From Rhizobium mayense (GTDB lineage: Bacteria > Pseudomonadota > Alphaproteobacteria > Rhizobiales > Rhizobiaceae), in assembly GCF_030272705.1 (NCBI RefSeq), contig NZ_JARFYM010000003.1, forward strand, positions 1 to 64,000: DNA of 64,000 bases, in the 5' to 3' direction. Each line of letters starts with the position of its first letter. Position 1 is the stretch's first letter. The notes below the pieces were generated by a model. That model was not told the DNA's origin. It saw only the letters and a list, made by a program, of their open reading frames with translations, and did not search any database. This document shows positions 46,655 through 57,125 of the stretch, one piece after another. A program made the position numbers and the translations under genes.

Positions 46655-48169
46655 ATGCTGTCACCTGTCGAAGACATGGATGCCGAAGTTGGTCGAGACC
46701 GGCCGCAATCCATCGCGGCTGAAAGTGTCCGTTTCATACCGGCGATGATGACCGACGGGATCTGGGTCGTCATCGCGAAGGTCGTTTCGCAGATTTCCCA
46801 AATCGCGACGTTCTTCCTCGCGGCGCGAGTGCTGAGCCCGGCGGAGTTCGGGCTTTTTGCCTTCGTTTCCGCCATTGCCGTCCTGCTGGTGGTAGTAGCG
46901 GAAGGGGGATGGGCGGAATTCATAATGAAGAATGGCGACGACGAGGAAAGCTTCAGTCAGGTCGCCACCATATCCCTTCTTAGCGGCTGTCTCTTCACCG
47001 CAGCCGGTGTGATCGCAGCCTTTGCCTTCTACGCTCTCACAGGCAATGGAGCGCAAAGCGCGCTGCTTGCGCTGTTCAGTTGCTGGATGCTACCCGCCGC
47101 TCTGACAGTGACTTTCGATGGCGTGCTAGTCGTTCGAGGCCGCCTGCGTCAGCGGGCGATCGTCAGAATCCTCGGGGAGTTAGTGGGGCTGGGCGCGGCG
47201 ATAGCACTGCTCAAACTTCATGGAGATGCTTCGGCACTGGCGACGAGCAAGATTGCTTGCCAAATCGTGCTGCTCGTTGGCTCGATCCTTGTCGCGATGC
47301 GGTGGCCGCGCTTGCGTTTGACAAAGTCCATGCTGGCCGAAGTCATGGCGTTCTCCTGGCAGATCGTCGGCAATCGGCTGGTCGTTTTTGTCGGCTCCTA
47401 TTCGGGCACGCTTGTCGTCGGAAGCTTCCTTGGAATTGCGGATGCCGGTTTCTACCGTGCGGCTGAGCGTATCGTCGCCGCTGTTTCCGAACTCCTGGGA
47501 GAGCCGGCGCGGTCGTTGAGCTGGGTGGTTTTCCGGAAGGCTCATCGGCGACCTGCCGCGTCGGGGCCATCGGCTGGCGGTGCCGGTGTCCGTTTCCTGC
47601 TCGCCCTTCTTGCCGTTGCAGCGCCCATGTACCTCGGGCTTGCGCAGATATCCGACGTAGCCGTACGGCTGGTGCTTGGCGACATATGGATGCCCGCAGC
47701 TTCGATAATACCCTTCCTGTGTCTGCGGCAGCTATTGCTCTCGCCGGGCTATATCAACGAGGCGTCGCTATCCATCGTTGGACACATCGGACGTCGGCTT
47801 CCCATTACGCTATTGAACGTCGCCATTTCGCTCGCGGTCACCATCGCGGTTGCCCGGTTTGGACTGTGGCAGCTGGCTGTCGCTCAGTGTTTCACGGCAG
47901 CCTTCGCGCTGGCAACCTCCATCAGATTGCAGTCGAAGTTCGCCGGCGTGGATTGGTTGGAGATCGGAAAAGGCGTGATCCTGCTGATCGTGCCTCCGAA
48001 CCTGCTGATGGCGGTGACGGTGTTTTTCACGCGGCAATATCTTGCCGGAGAATTACCGTGGCAAGCGGTGCTCGTCCTCCAGATCTGCGCCGGCGTGCTG
48101 GTCTACGCTGCGGCCCTGCTGGTCGCGGTTCGACTGATCAAACGTCTGCGTTGGCTGCCGTTGGAATAG
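46655..48169 (+). CDS. Polysaccharide flippase (Wzx/MurJ superfamily)
   Basis: A 504-residue integral membrane protein with about 12 to 14 hydrophobic segments. The beginning of the membrane part, SQIATFFLAARVLSPAEFGLFAFVSAIAV, is typical of oligosaccharide flippases. A characteristic loop is FYRAAERIVAAVSELLGEPARSLSW. It would move lipid-linked sugar units to the periplasmic side for exopolysaccharide or lipopolysaccharide. The gene starts 82 bases after the methyltransferase and may be cotranscribed with it. No glycosyltransferases lie in the window. Confidence 0.85.
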   Translation: MLSPVEDMDAEVGRDRPQSIAAESVRFIPAMMTDGIWVVIAKVVSQISQIATFFLAARVLSPAEFGLFAFVSAIAVLLVVVAEGGWAEFIMKNGDDEESFSQVATISLLSGCLFTAAGVIAAFAFYALTGNGAQSALLALFSCWMLPAALTVTFDGVLVVRGRLRQRAIVRILGELVGLGAAIALLKLHGDASALATSKIACQIVLLVGSILVAMRWPRLRLTKSMLAEVMAFSWQIVGNRLVVFVGSYSGTLVVGSFLGIADAGFYRAAERIVAAVSELLGEPARSLSWVVFRKAHRRPAASGPSAGGAGVRFLLALLAVAAPMYLGLAQISDVAVRLVLGDIWMPAASIIPFLCLRQLLLSPGYINEASLSIVGHIGRRLPITLLNVAISLAVTIAVARFGLWQLAVAQCFTAAFALATSIRLQSKFAGVDWLEIGKGVILLIVPPNLLMAVTVFFTRQYLAGELPWQAVLVLQICAGVLVYAAALLVAVRLIKRLRWLPLE

Positions 48170-48332
48170 GCGGTACATTGAACGCGATCGCGGGTTGCGG
48201 GCCCGAAATATCGATACCCCAAAATTGCGATATGGTCGCCTCCGGGGAAGCGGCCATATCGTATACTGCATCATTTCAGTGGCTGTGCGTCATAATCAAT
48301 GGCTGACTGGACGCACACACCTCCCGCATCGA

Positions 48333-51300
48333 TCAAGAGCACCCGCTCGTCGCACCGCAAGTGTCGCACTTCTCGCAAGTCCCGTTACGGACCATCGTGA
48401 AGTTCTGGCATTCGGTGCACATGTTGCCGGTGTAGCCCTGCATGATGGAGCGGGCGCGGCGTTCCGATTCCAGTTTCTTGGCTTCCGCCTTGGCCGTTGC
48501 CGCGTCGTCTGCCGCCTTGTCGGAGAAGAGGGCGGTGGAGGCGTCGGCGGTTTCGGTTGCCAGTTCCTCGGCGATCTCTTCGGCCAGTTCCTTGGCGCGT
48601 TCCTCATAGTCGCGTTTGAAGGCGACGACTTCCGAGGTTGAGATGGCGCTGGCCGGCTCGACCTTGCGCGCAGCATTGCCGGCGAAGGCGGTGATCGTCG
48701 CGCCTGAGGAAGCGCGGGCAGGGGCTGCCGTGGCCGAACCCTTGACGTCGGCTGCCTGGCGTTCGCCCGATGTCGGCACCAGCGTCGGCTTGTAGCCGCG
48801 GGTCAGGCCCTTGGAGACGACATCCGCCTTGCCTTCCGATACGCCGCGTCCAAGCGCTGTATTGCTGAAGTCCGAGGTATCGACATGGGCGAGATCATGG
48901 CGGCCGAGATAGGAGATCGCCAGCTCGCGGAACACGTAGTCGAGGATCGACGTGGCGTTCTTGATCGCGTCGTTGCCGGTGACGATGCCGGCCGGCTCGA
49001 ACTTGGTGAAGGTGAAGGCGTCGACATACTCCTCGAGCGGCACGCCGTATTGCAGGCCGAGCGAGACGGAGATTGCGAAATTGTTGATGAAGGCGCGCAG
49101 CGCCGAACCTTCCTTGTTCATGTCGAGGAAGATTTCGCCGAGACGACCGTCGTCATATTCCCCGGTGCGCAGGAAGATGGTGTGTCCGCCGATCTTGGCC
49201 TTCTGGGTGTAACCCTTGCGGCGACCGGGGAGTTTTTCCTGGCTGCGGACGACCTTTTCGATGACACGTTCGATGATCTTTTCGGTGACGGTGACTGCCT
49301 GGGCGGCAGCCGGGGCCTGCAGCAGTTCTTCCACTGCATCGTCGTCACCCTCGTCGTCGATCAGCGAGGCGTTCAGCGGCTGGCTAAGCTTGGAGCCGTC
49401 GCGATAAAGCGCATTCGCCTTCAAGCCGAGCTTCCAGGAGAGCATGTAGGCGTTCTTGCAATCCTCGACGGTCGCTTCGTTGGCCATGTTGATCGTCTTG
49501 GAAATGGCGCCCGAGATGAAGGGTTGGGCGGCAGCCATCATGCGGATATGGCTTTCGACAGAGAGATAGCGCTTGCCGATCTTGCCGCAGGGATTGGCGC
49601 AATCGAAGACCGCCAGGTGCTCGTTCTTGAGGAACGGCGCGCCTTCCAGCGTCATCGCACCGCAGACATGGATGTTGGCGGCCTCGATCTCCTTCTTGGA
49701 GAAACCGAGATGGTCGAGCAGGTTGAAGCTGATATCGGTCAGCTGCTCGTCGGAAACCTTCAGCGTGCCCTTCAGGAAGTCGGCGCCAAGCGTCCACTGG
49801 TTGAAGACGAACTTGATATCGAAGGCGCTCTTCAGCGCGGCATTGACGGCCTCGACCTTCTCGTCGGTGAAGCCCTTGGCCTTCAGCGTCGAAGGATTGA
49901 TGGCCGGCGCCTGGTTCAGGTTGCCGTGGCCGACGGCGTAGGCCTCGATCTCGGCGATCTGGCTTTCGCTATAGCCGAGCGCGCGCAGCGCTTCCGGAAC
50001 GGCGCGGTTGATGATCTTGAAGTAGCCGCCGCCGGCAAGCTTCTTGAATTTCACCAGCGCGAAGTCCGGCTCGATACCGGTGGTGTCGCAATCCATGACG
50101 AGGCCGATCGTACCCGTCGGCGCGATGACGGTGGCCTGGGCGTTGCGGTAGCCGTGCTGTTCGCCAAGGCTCAAGGCCTTGTCCCAGGCAGCCTTGGCAT
50201 GGGCGACGAGATCCTGGTCCGAATTGTGGCCGTGGATCAGCGCCACCGGATTGACCGACAGGCCTTCATAGCCCGAGGTCTCGCCATAGGCGGCGCGGCG
50301 GTGGTTGCGGATGACGCGCAGCATATGCTCGCGGTTCGGCTTGAACATCGGGAAGGTCCCGAGTTCGGAGGCCATTTCGGCCGAGGTCGCATAGGCGATG
50401 CCGGTCATGATCGCGGTCAGCGAACCGGCGATAGCGCGGGCTTCGTCGCTGTCATAGGGGATGCCGGAGGACATCAGCAGGCCGCCGATATTGGCATAGC
50501 CGAGGCCGAGCGTGCGGTATTCGTAAGAGAGTTCGGCAATGCGGCGCGACGGGAACTGCGCCATCATGACCGAGATTTCGAGGACGACGGTCCACAGGCG
50601 AACTGCATGCTCGTAGTCGCCGATATTGATGCGCTTGGTCGCTGCGTCCTTGAAGGTCATCAGGTTCAGCGACGCAAGGTTGCAGGCCGTATCGTCGAGG
50701 AACATATATTCCGAGCACGGATTGGACGCACGGATCGGGCCGGCGGCCGGGCTGGTGTGCCAGTCGTTCATCGTCGTGTTGAAGTGCAGGCCTGGATCGG
50801 CCGATGCCCAGGCGGCGTAGGAGATCGATTCCCAAAGGTCGCGCGCCTTCAGCGTCTTGACGACCTTGCCGTCCTTGCGGGCGGTCAGGTGCCAGTCGGC
50901 GTCGTTTTCGACGGCGCGCAGGAAGTCGTCCTTGATCGAGACGGAATTGTTGGAATTCTGGCCGGAAACGGTCAGATAGGCTTCCGAATCCCAGTCGGTG
51001 TCATAGGTCTTGAACTCGAGGTCCTTGTAGCCCTGGCGAGCGAACTGGATGACGCGCTGGACGTAATTTTCCGGAACCTGGTCCTTCTTGGCGGCGCGGA
51101 TTTCACGCTTCAGGGCAGGGTTCTTGGCCGAGTCGAAGCAATCGTCATTGTCGCCTTCGCAATTGACGGCAGCCTTCATGATCGCCTTCAGGTGCTTGGC
51201 GACGATCTTGGAGCCGGTGACGAGGGCGGCGACCTTCTGCTCTTCCTTCACCTTCCAGTTGATATATTCCTCGATATCCGGATGGTCGATGTCGACGACC

Positions 51301-52142
51301 ACCATCTTGGCGGCGCGGCGCGTCGTGCCGCCCGACTTGATGGCGCCGGCAGCACGGTCGCCGATCTTCAGGAAGCTCATCAGGCCGGAGGAACGGCCGC
51401 CGCCAGAGAGCTTTTCGCCTTCGCCGCGCAGCAGCGAGAAGTTGGAGCCGGTGCCGGAACCATATTTGAAGAGACGCGCTTCACGAACCCAGAGGTCCAT
51501 GATGCCGCCCTCGTTGACGAGATCGTCCTCGACCGACTGGATGAAGCAGGCATGCGGCTGCGGATGTTCATAGGCCGACTTGGACTTGGTGATTTTGCCG
51601 GTGAAGGGGTCGACATAGAAATGGCCCTGGCCGGGGCCGTCAATGCCGTAGGCCCAGTGCATGCCGGTGTTGAACCACTGCGGCGAGTTCGGCGCGACGC
51701 GCTGGGTGGCGAGCATATAGGCAAGCTCGTCGCGGAAGGCGGAGGCGTCTTCTTCGGAAGAGAAATAGCCGCCCTTCCAGCCCCAATAGGTCCAGGTGCC
51801 GGCGAGACGGTCGAAGACCTGGCGCGCATCGGTTTCGGAGCCGGTCTGGCTTTCCTTCGGCAGATCCTTCAGGGCCACGTCATCGGGCACGGAGCGCCAC
51901 AGGAAGGAAGGAACGTCGTTTTCCTCGACCTTCTTCAGCTTGGCGGGTACGCCCGCTTTGCGGAAATACTTCTGTGCCAGGATGTCGGCAGCAACCTGCG
52001 AAAACTGCGCCGGCACGTCGATGTTTTCGAGGCGGAACACGATCGAACCGTCAGGGTTCTTGATCTCGCTGGTCGCCTTGCGGAACTCGATCTCCGCATA
52101 GGGTGACTGGCCTGCCTTCGTAAAACGACGTTCGATGCGCAT
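48333..52142 (-). CDS. nrdJ: Vitamin B12-dependent ribonucleotide reductase (class II)
   Basis: NrdJ reduces ribonucleotides with an adenosylcobalamin radical. At 1269 residues it has the long rhizobial length. Active-site residues are seen in [23 protein letters not shown] and SAPTGTI-like [16 protein letters not shown]. The C-terminal end has a thioredoxin-linked zinc-finger-like CTECQNF with CEKCDTCG and a CS end. It has NrdR-type boxes upstream. A long antisense frame in this gene (48885-52106) is a codon-bias shadow. Confidence 0.97.
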   Translation of the reverse strand: MRIERRFTKAGQSPYAEIEFRKATSEIKNPDGSIVFRLENIDVPAQFSQVAADILAQKYFRKAGVPAKLKKVEENDVPSFLWRSVPDDVALKDLPKESQTGSETDARQVFDRLAGTWTYWGWKGGYFSSEEDASAFRDELAYMLATQRVAPNSPQWFNTGMHWAYGIDGPGQGHFYVDPFTGKITKSKSAYEHPQPHACFIQSVEDDLVNEGGIMDLWVREARLFKYGSGTGSNFSLLRGEGEKLSGGGRSSGLMSFLKIGDRAAGAIKSGGTTRRAAKMVVVDIDHPDIEEYINWKVKEEQKVAALVTGSKIVAKHLKAIMKAAVNCEGDNDDCFDSAKNPALKREIRAAKKDQVPENYVQRVIQFARQGYKDLEFKTYDTDWDSEAYLTVSGQNSNNSVSIKDDFLRAVENDADWHLTARKDGKVVKTLKARDLWESISYAAWASADPGLHFNTTMNDWHTSPAAGPIRASNPCSEYMFLDDTACNLASLNLMTFKDAATKRINIGDYEHAVRLWTVVLEISVMMAQFPSRRIAELSYEYRTLGLGYANIGGLLMSSGIPYDSDEARAIAGSLTAIMTGIAYATSAEMASELGTFPMFKPNREHMLRVIRNHRRAAYGETSGYEGLSVNPVALIHGHNSDQDLVAHAKAAWDKALSLGEQHGYRNAQATVIAPTGTIGLVMDCDTTGIEPDFALVKFKKLAGGGYFKIINRAVPEALRALGYSESQIAEIEAYAVGHGNLNQAPAINPSTLKAKGFTDEKVEAVNAALKSAFDIKFVFNQWTLGADFLKGTLKVSDEQLTDISFNLLDHLGFSKKEIEAANIHVCGAMTLEGAPFLKNEHLAVFDCANPCGKIGKRYLSVESHIRMMAAAQPFISGAISKTINMANEATVEDCKNAYMLSWKLGLKANALYRDGSKLSQPLNASLIDDEGDDDAVEELLQAPAAAQAVTVTEKIIERVIEKVVRSQEKLPGRRKGYTQKAKIGGHTIFLRTGEYDDGRLGEIFLDMNKEGSALRAFINNFAISVSLGLQYGVPLEEYVDAFTFTKFEPAGIVTGNDAIKNATSILDYVFRELAISYLGRHDLAHVDTSDFSNTALGRGVSEGKADVVSKGLTRGYKPTLVPTSGERQAADVKGSATAAPARASSGATITAFAGNAARKVEPASAISTSEVVAFKRDYEERAKELAEEIAEELATETADASTALFSDKAADDAATAKAEAKKLESERRARSIMQGYTGNMCTECQNFTMVRNGTCEKCDTCGATSGCS

Positions 52143-52277
52143 GATCCCATAACCTCATTCGTTGACGCGCGCCTGCCTCGTAACAGGGCGCAAAAATCTT
52201 TGTCCGGCCTCGCGATTTCAAACGCGCAGCCAGTGTTCACTCTGTCTTCTGACAGGAGGTGCCATCCGGAGATGTCT

Positions 52278-52324
52278 TTCCTGTATCTTGTGGTGATGGT
52301 GGCTGCAAACACTAAATATAGTAT
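52278..52324 (-). promoter_or_regulatory. Pair of NrdR-type boxes upstream of nrdJ
   Basis: ACACTAAATATAGTAT (52309-52324) fits the NrdR consensus acaCwAtATaTwGtgt in nine of ten core positions. A weaker box, CTGTATCTTG at 52281-52290, matches in eight. Their centres are 31 bases apart, about three helical turns, the usual spacing for NrdR box pairs. They lie 140 to 180 bases before the nrdJ ATG. NrdR would repress nrdJ in response to ATP/dATP. Confidence 0.75.
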
Positions 52325-52805
52325 TAACAGCTTATTGCCGCCAGTCCCCGCATGTCTTTTTTTGGCAGCATCGATATCGGCAAAAAAACCCTCACGGCGC
52401 CACCAGTCATGGTGCATCGCCCTGAATACAAATCCGATTTCGAGTTAAGGACCAGCCCCCAATAATTCGTCCGGTCCAGTCGCCGCCGCAACGTCAGCCA
52501 TTAACTTTGAAAGACACGATTCCGTCAAGGGGTGGTCTGCGACGGATTTTTAACCACAATATCTTGTGGGCATGCCTGTGGAAATTGGGGAAACGCCAGG
52601 AGTCCCAAAGATTCAATCGCTTGGCGGAAATTGTTCGCTCTTCGCGCGACCGCTTGTGAGCTGAATGCCACCGACGACGGAAATAAAAACGACAATATTG
52701 TGACCGTGACCCCGAAGCCATTGGCAGAGGCGCAAAAGCATGCAGCAACCCCTCATGATTCGCGCGGAAGGCCTTGAATCCCACGCAATCCTGGTATCTC
52801 GGCAA

Positions 52806-52821
52806 CCACTAAATATAGTGG
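52806..52821. promoter_or_regulatory. Third, isolated NrdR-like box
   Basis: CCACTAAATATAGTGG has the same core CTAAATATAG as the nrdJ box and a perfect six-base outer palindrome. It sits about 500 bases away from the pair and has only a poor partner (CTATTGCTGA, 52840-52849) at 31 bases. No gene begins next to it. It could regulate a distal nrdJ promoter or an unseen transcript. Confidence 0.5.
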
Positions 52822-52914
52822 GCGCCAAAGCGCCCACCTCTATTGCTGATGTCTGCGTCCGGTTTTGGCACATCAAATCGAATCACGACTGATTCGCGGG
52901 AGTCCCTATAAGCC

Positions 52915-53412
52915 TCAGCCGCGATGACCCTTGGCGATTGGCTCCTGATAGGTGAAGCCCATGTCCCAGGGGAAGTAGATCCAGGTGTCCTGGCTGACCT
53001 CGGTGATGAAGGTGTCGATGGTCGGCACGCCCTTCGGCTTGGCGTAGACGCAGGCAAAATGCGCCTTCGGCAACATGTTGCGCACTTCGACCGCCGTTTT
53101 GCCGGTGTCGGTCAGGTCGTCGACGACCAAGACGCCTTCGCCGCCATTGGTGGCGAGTTCCGGCGCGATGCCCTTGAGCAGGTTCATTTCGCCCTGGCTC
53201 GAATAATCGTGGTAGGAGGCGATACAGACGGTCTCGATCAGACGGATATTCAGTTCGCGCGAGATGATGGCGGCGGGGACCAAGCCGCCACGGGTGATGC
53301 AGACGATCGCCTTGAACTCGCGATTGAGGCCGGCGAGCCGCCAGGCAAGTGCGCGGGCATCGCGATGGAACTGATCCCAGGATACGGGAAAGGCTTTATC
53401 GGGTAGGGACAT
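52915..53412 (-). CDS. gpt: Xanthine phosphoribosyltransferase
   Basis: Gpt salvages xanthine and guanine to their nucleotides with PRPP. The 165 residues contain the PRPP-binding [14 protein letters not shown] and the loop [17 protein letters not shown]. The C-terminal [12 protein letters not shown] part is also conserved in the family. ATG at 53412 is the first in frame. It is followed by the long region before nrdJ. Confidence 0.95.
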   Translation of the reverse strand: MSLPDKAFPVSWDQFHRDARALAWRLAGLNREFKAIVCITRGGLVPAAIISRELNIRLIETVCIASYHDYSSQGEMNLLKGIAPELATNGGEGVLVVDDLTDTGKTAVEVRNMLPKAHFACVYAKPKGVPTIDTFITEVSQDTWIYFPWDMGFTYQEPIAKGHRG

Positions 53413-53705
53413 GGCTCAGAGGCTCCGGGAAGCAGTGGATGACGACGCGCCGGCGCTGCCGGCGACCCTGAGCAGACCCCGCGACGGGCGCGGACCATGG
53501 ACCAAATCCTGAAACGCAATTCGCAGGCTTTCTGACCGGACATGATCTTGTCCAAAAATCGTTTGGACTTTAGCGATCACGCTCCATGGACCACGCGAAT
53601 GGGTTCCCTGGCGGGAATTCTCTCATCGGTCGCTGCTTTCTGCTGGATTTGCGGTCAAAAGGCAAGAGCCGCCGCCGCTCCACTCATCCAGCAGGGTTAC
53701 GCGGG

Positions 53706-54548
53706 TCAGCGTGCCAGCAGCGTCATGGCCGTCATCGACTGCAACAATGTCCGCGTCGTCCCACCGAAGATCAACTGCCAGAGCCAGGAATGTGTATAGG
53801 CACCCATGACGAGGAGATCGATGCTGTCGTCGGCAAGGCGATTTTCGATGACCTGCGACGGCGTCCTGCCGCCGCACATCGCCGTCTCCTGTCTGGCGCG
53901 AATACCATGACGCACGAGCGTCGCGGTAATCTCCGCGCCGGTCTCCGACGGCGAATGCGTCGAACTATCGGCCGTATCGACGGAAAAAACCTCCACGGAA
54001 TCGGCAGTCTTCAGGAACGGCAGAGCATCGAAGGTGGCGCGGGCAGCTTCCTTCGAGCCGTTCCAGGCGATCAATACACGACGAATAGGCTTCGGCTCGC
54101 TGAAGATATAGGGAATGAGCAGGACCGGACGACCGCTCTCGAACAGGAAGCTTTCCACATCGACTTGCGAGTCGGAAGACTTGGCGGGATCCGGCTGCAC
54201 AGCAACCAGGAGATCGGCGCTGCGGGCAATTTCCATCAGCGGCTGCGAGCCATAGCCGACGCTGCTGCCAATGCTGCGCCATTCATAGGCGATGCCTTCG
54301 CGCTCCATTTTTGTCCGGAACAGCCGCTCGATATCGATGGCCTGTTTGCGCGCCATATCCTGCAGGGCCTGCACGGCCACCGGATCGGGGATTTCCATCG
54401 GCGCCACCAGCGGCACGGCCGAGACGATTTCCGCATGCAGACCTACGATACGAGCGTCGTGCTCCTTGGCGAACGCGGCGGCGAAATCGACCGCTACGCG
54501 CGTATTGTCGGCGGTATCGAGAATGACCAGGATGGTTTTATAGGGCAT
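53706..54548 (-). CDS. Tandem universal stress protein
   Basis: A 280-residue protein with two UspA domains. The first starts YKTILVILDTADN. The second begins RRVLIAWNGSKEAARATFDALPFL and ends with the nucleotide-binding pattern LLVMGAYTHSWLWQLIFGGTTRTLL. It is probably cytosolic and ATP-binding through the second domain. ATG at 54548 follows GGGAG. It stands alone on the minus strand, 116 bases downstream of the CinA-type gene. Confidence 0.9.
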   Translation of the reverse strand: MPYKTILVILDTADNTRVAVDFAAAFAKEHDARIVGLHAEIVSAVPLVAPMEIPDPVAVQALQDMARKQAIDIERLFRTKMEREGIAYEWRSIGSSVGYGSQPLMEIARSADLLVAVQPDPAKSSDSQVDVESFLFESGRPVLLIPYIFSEPKPIRRVLIAWNGSKEAARATFDALPFLKTADSVEVFSVDTADSSTHSPSETGAEITATLVRHGIRARQETAMCGGRTPSQVIENRLADDSIDLLVMGAYTHSWLWQLIFGGTTRTLLQSMTAMTLLAR

Positions 54549-54664
54549 GACATGATCTCCCGTGCGGAAAGGTCCACATTGCCTCATTATATCAGTGTTC
54601 CGCCTGATAATAATGCGCCGAGATGACAGCGGTTCCCTAACGGATTAAATGCGCTCGTTGAACG

Positions 54665-55438
54665 TCATGCTTCAGCGGACTGATTTCCTTTGTCTTTCGC
54701 CTGCCTGATGGTTTCGATCATTGCGCGTACTTCAGCTGCGACAGTTTCAACTAGCTCGGCGGAACGGCCCCTCACGACGATCTCGGTCGAGAAGAATTGA
54801 CCGACATAGCGTGGGTAGGAGCCGATGCTGGTCTCAGGGTGCGCCTTCTGGATGAGGCCGAGCGGCGTGCCGATCTCGCCCTCGCCATAGGGGCAGGAAA
54901 TGGCGGTCGACAAAACGGGCGTGCCCGTCCTGAGCGTCGGTATGACATTGTCGAGCATCGCCTGGAAAACCTGTGGCACCCCGGCCATCACATAGACGTT
55001 GCCGATGTTGAAACCAGGGGCCGTCGAAACCGGATTGGCAATGTGCCTGGAGCCGACTGGCATGCGGGCCATCCGCTGGCGGGCCTCGGTGAATTCCATT
55101 TCGCGCCGCGCATACATCTCGCCCATCAACCGCATCGCTTCAGCGTCGTGCTCGCAGGGCACGCCGAACGCCTTGGCGACGGCATCGGCGGTGATGTCGT
55201 CATGGGTCGGGCCGATGCCGCCTGACGTGAAGACATAATCATATTGGCCGCGCAAAGCATTCAACGCCGACACGATGGCATCCTCGTCGTCGGCAACGAT
55301 GCGAACTTCCTTCAAGTCGATGCCGGCCAGCAGCAGCACATCGGCGAGATGGCCGATATTCTTGTCCTTGGTGCGGCCGGAGAGCAGTTCGTCGCCGATG
55401 GCCAGCATGGCGGCGGTGACAATGGTTTCATTGGTCAT
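54665..55438 (-). CDS. CinA-type molybdopterin-binding domain protein
   Basis: A 257-residue protein matching the N-terminal COG1058 part of CinA. Motifs are AAMLAIGDELLSGRTKDKN and the FTSGGIGPTHDDITADAVAKAF block of MoaB/MogA folds. The C-terminal nicotinamide mononucleotide deamidase domain of full CinA is absent, as is common in alphaproteobacteria. Nucleotide-sugar or ADP-ribose pyrophosphatase activity is known for some such proteins. ATG at 55438; an extension to 55639 lacks homology. Divergent from wrbA. Confidence 0.9.
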   Translation of the reverse strand: MTNETIVTAAMLAIGDELLSGRTKDKNIGHLADVLLLAGIDLKEVRIVADDEDAIVSALNALRGQYDYVFTSGGIGPTHDDITADAVAKAFGVPCEHDAEAMRLMGEMYARREMEFTEARQRMARMPVGSRHIANPVSTAPGFNIGNVYVMAGVPQVFQAMLDNVIPTLRTGTPVLSTAISCPYGEGEIGTPLGLIQKAHPETSIGSYPRYVGQFFSTEIVVRGRSAELVETVAAEVRAMIETIRQAKDKGNQSAEA

Positions 55439-55680
55439 GGAAAATATCCGTGGAATTGCGCAGCGGCGCGTTCGAAAAACGTCAGAAATAGGTAGCGCCG
55501 TTTGCGGCGAATGGAAACCGTCGTTTTCGTTTCCCGAGCTGCCATCAAAAAAAGCAACTGCAAGTGAATTTTCGTCTACATCGGGTGAACAGTGCGTTCC
55601 AGCTGTGGGGGCTGCGCCTTCGTTTTCGGGCTGATACAAAACACCTCGAAAATCAACACGTCCAACAACGGGAGACGTTT

Positions 55681-56280
55681 ATGGCTAAGGTTCTGGTTCT
55701 CTATTATTCCTCCTATGGTCACATCGAGAAGATGGCCTATGCCGTCGCTGAAGGCGCGAAATCCACCGGCGCCGAAGTCACCGTCAAACGCGTGCCGGAA
55801 CTGGTGCCGGAAGAAGTCGCCAAGGCTTCCTACTTCAAGCTCGATCAGGAAGCACCGATTGCATCGCCGGAAGAACTGGCGGATTACGACGCTATCATCG
55901 TCGGCTCCGGCACCCGCTTCGGCACGGTTACGTCGCAAATGCGCAATTTCTGGGATCAGACCGGCGGCCTGTGGTTCGGCGGCAAACTGGTCGGCAAGGT
56001 CGGCTCGGTATTTACCTCTTCGGCTACGCAGCACGGCGGCCAGGAATCGACCATCCTCGGCTTCATCCCGACCCTGCTGCACCATGGCATGGCTGTCGTA
56101 GGCCTTCCCTATGCTTTCCAGGGCCAGATGGGCACGGAAGAAGTCAAGGGCGGCTCGCCCTACGGCGCTTCTACGATCACCAACGGCGACGGCTCGCGTC
56201 AGCCTTCGGAAATCGAGTTGGAAGCTGCAAAATTTCAGGGTGCACACGTCGCCAGGATCGCGGCCAAGCTCGTCGCCTAA
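55681..56280 (+). CDS. wrbA: NAD(P)H:quinone oxidoreductase WrbA
   Basis: WrbA is a tetrameric FMN flavodoxin-like enzyme that reduces quinones by two electrons. The 199 residues begin [17 protein letters not shown], the FMN phosphate loop. Other conserved parts are [21 protein letters not shown] and [20 protein letters not shown] at 55681 follows GGGAGACG. A good terminator follows the gene. Confidence 0.97.
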   Translation: MAKVLVLYYSSYGHIEKMAYAVAEGAKSTGAEVTVKRVPELVPEEVAKASYFKLDQEAPIASPEELADYDAIIVGSGTRFGTVTSQMRNFWDQTGGLWFGGKLVGKVGSVFTSSATQHGGQESTILGFIPTLLHHGMAVVGLPYAFQGQMGTEEVKGGSPYGASTITNGDGSRQPSEIELEAAKFQGAHVARIAAKLVA

Positions 56281-56305
56281 TTCGACTTTACATATCGATC
56301 AACGA

Positions 56306-56332
56306 AAGGCGCGGCGAAAGCTGCGCCTTTTT
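56306..56332 (+). terminator. Rho-independent terminator after wrbA
   Basis: AAGGCGCGGC (56306-56315) pairs with GCTGCGCCTT (56320-56329), one wobble, with a GAAA tetraloop, and TTTTT overlaps and follows. It lies 25 bases after the wrbA stop. Confidence 0.88.
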
Positions 56333-56478
56333 GTATGCCACAGCTCCCAGTCCTCGCAATGGGCAACGGGGCGGCAACGCCAATGCCGGCGATGTGATCG
56401 CTATTTCAGGTAGCATTCATAGTCTGTTCATCAACGCGGGTTCAATGAGAGGCTGTAAATTTTAGAATTGGAGCTGTC

Positions 56479-56799
56479 ATGAACAAAACTCTCGGCATCA
56501 TCGGCGCTGGCGCGCTGACCCTGGTCATAGGCCTCGCAACGGTTGTTCCCTCGGTCGCTGCACCGCTCTATCAGTCCAAGCCGGCAGCAAGCACCGCTAT
56601 CGAGATGGTGCAGTACCATCAGCCGGACCGCCGGCATTGGGATAACAACGGACACCACCCGCACCGCCGTCCGCCGCCGAACTACCGCCCCGGCTATTGG
56701 AATGGCTATCACGGCTATAAATACGCCCGCCCAGGCTATCGCCGCCACAGCGACGGCTGGTGGTATCCGAACAAGGCATTCACCATCGTCATTCACTAA
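56479..56799 (+). CDS. Small secreted His/Pro/Tyr-rich protein
   Basis: A 106-residue protein with a clear signal peptide (about residues 1-27, ending PSVAA). The mature part is low complexity: HWDNNGHHPHRRPPPNYRPG and YWNGYHGYKYARPGYRRH, rich in His, Arg, Pro, Tyr and Gly. Such small secreted proteins are common in rhizobia; some resemble BA14K-type lectin-like proteins, but the match is weak. GGAG precedes ATG 56479. Confidence 0.75.
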   Translation: MNKTLGIIGAGALTLVIGLATVVPSVAAPLYQSKPAASTAIEMVQYHQPDRRHWDNNGHHPHRRPPPNYRPGYWNGYHGYKYARPGYRRHSDGWWYPNKAFTIVIH

Positions 56800-57125
56800 G
56801 CATCTGCATTCGAGGTAGACGATAGCGAGGCGGTCCTACCGACCGCCTTGTTTTATATGGGCTTCGGATTGAGAGCCGGGGCTCCGATGCTATTTGAATA
56901 TCTAGTGCGGACGACGGCGCGAAGGATCAGCTTGCCGCTCAGTCTCCAAGATGCCTAAGCGAGGCCTCAAGTTGAAGGCGGCTGCCCCGCATCTGTGCAC
57001 CTCAAGAGGTGCAGCCCGTCTTTACTGTATTTTCCATTCAATTCGAACTTTCTTCAAAAGACAAAAATAAAGAATTGATTGCACAGTTCCCCATCGGTTT
57101 TTCCGTATAATTTAAGGGGGGGACA
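56800..57125. other. Region between the secreted protein and the tad-type genes
   Basis: A 326-base gap with no gene. It starts with a terminator at 56828-56854. A stem, TGCACCTC (56996-57003) with GAGGTGCA (57006-57013), lies about 115 bases before the TadG-type start. The last 60 bases are AT-rich and end with GGGGGGACA directly before ATG 57126. Confidence 0.5.
56828..56854 (+). terminator. Rho-independent terminator after the small secreted protein
   Basis: AGGCGGTC (56828-56835) pairs perfectly with GACCGCCT (56841-56848) around CTACC, followed by TGTTTT. Confidence 0.8.

Larger units (their letters stand above)
52143..52914. other. Long intergenic region upstream of nrdJ
   Basis: About 770 bases with no supported gene. 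Reading frames here are short and lack family features. It holds a pair of NrdR-type boxes at 52278-52324 and another box at 52806-52821. No cobalamin riboswitch was recognised on the nrdJ strand. An untranslated leader or a small RNA could be present. Confidence 0.5.

Noticed and set aside
48885..52106. A 1073-codon open frame on the plus strand opposite nrdJ
   Set aside because: It is the antisense frame of a highly expressed GC-rich gene, has low-complexity Gly/Asp/Arg composition and no recognisable domain. nrdJ on the other strand is certain.
52580..52610. GCCAGGAGTCCC resembling a B12 box of a cobalamin riboswitch near nrdJ
   Set aside because: It lies on the plus strand, pointing away from nrdJ, and no supporting riboswitch helices were seen.
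52494..52876. Short frames in the region upstream of nrdJ
   Set aside because: Composition is atypical (many Arg, Trp, Cys, His), starts lack ribosome sites, and one frame runs through the NrdR-like box.
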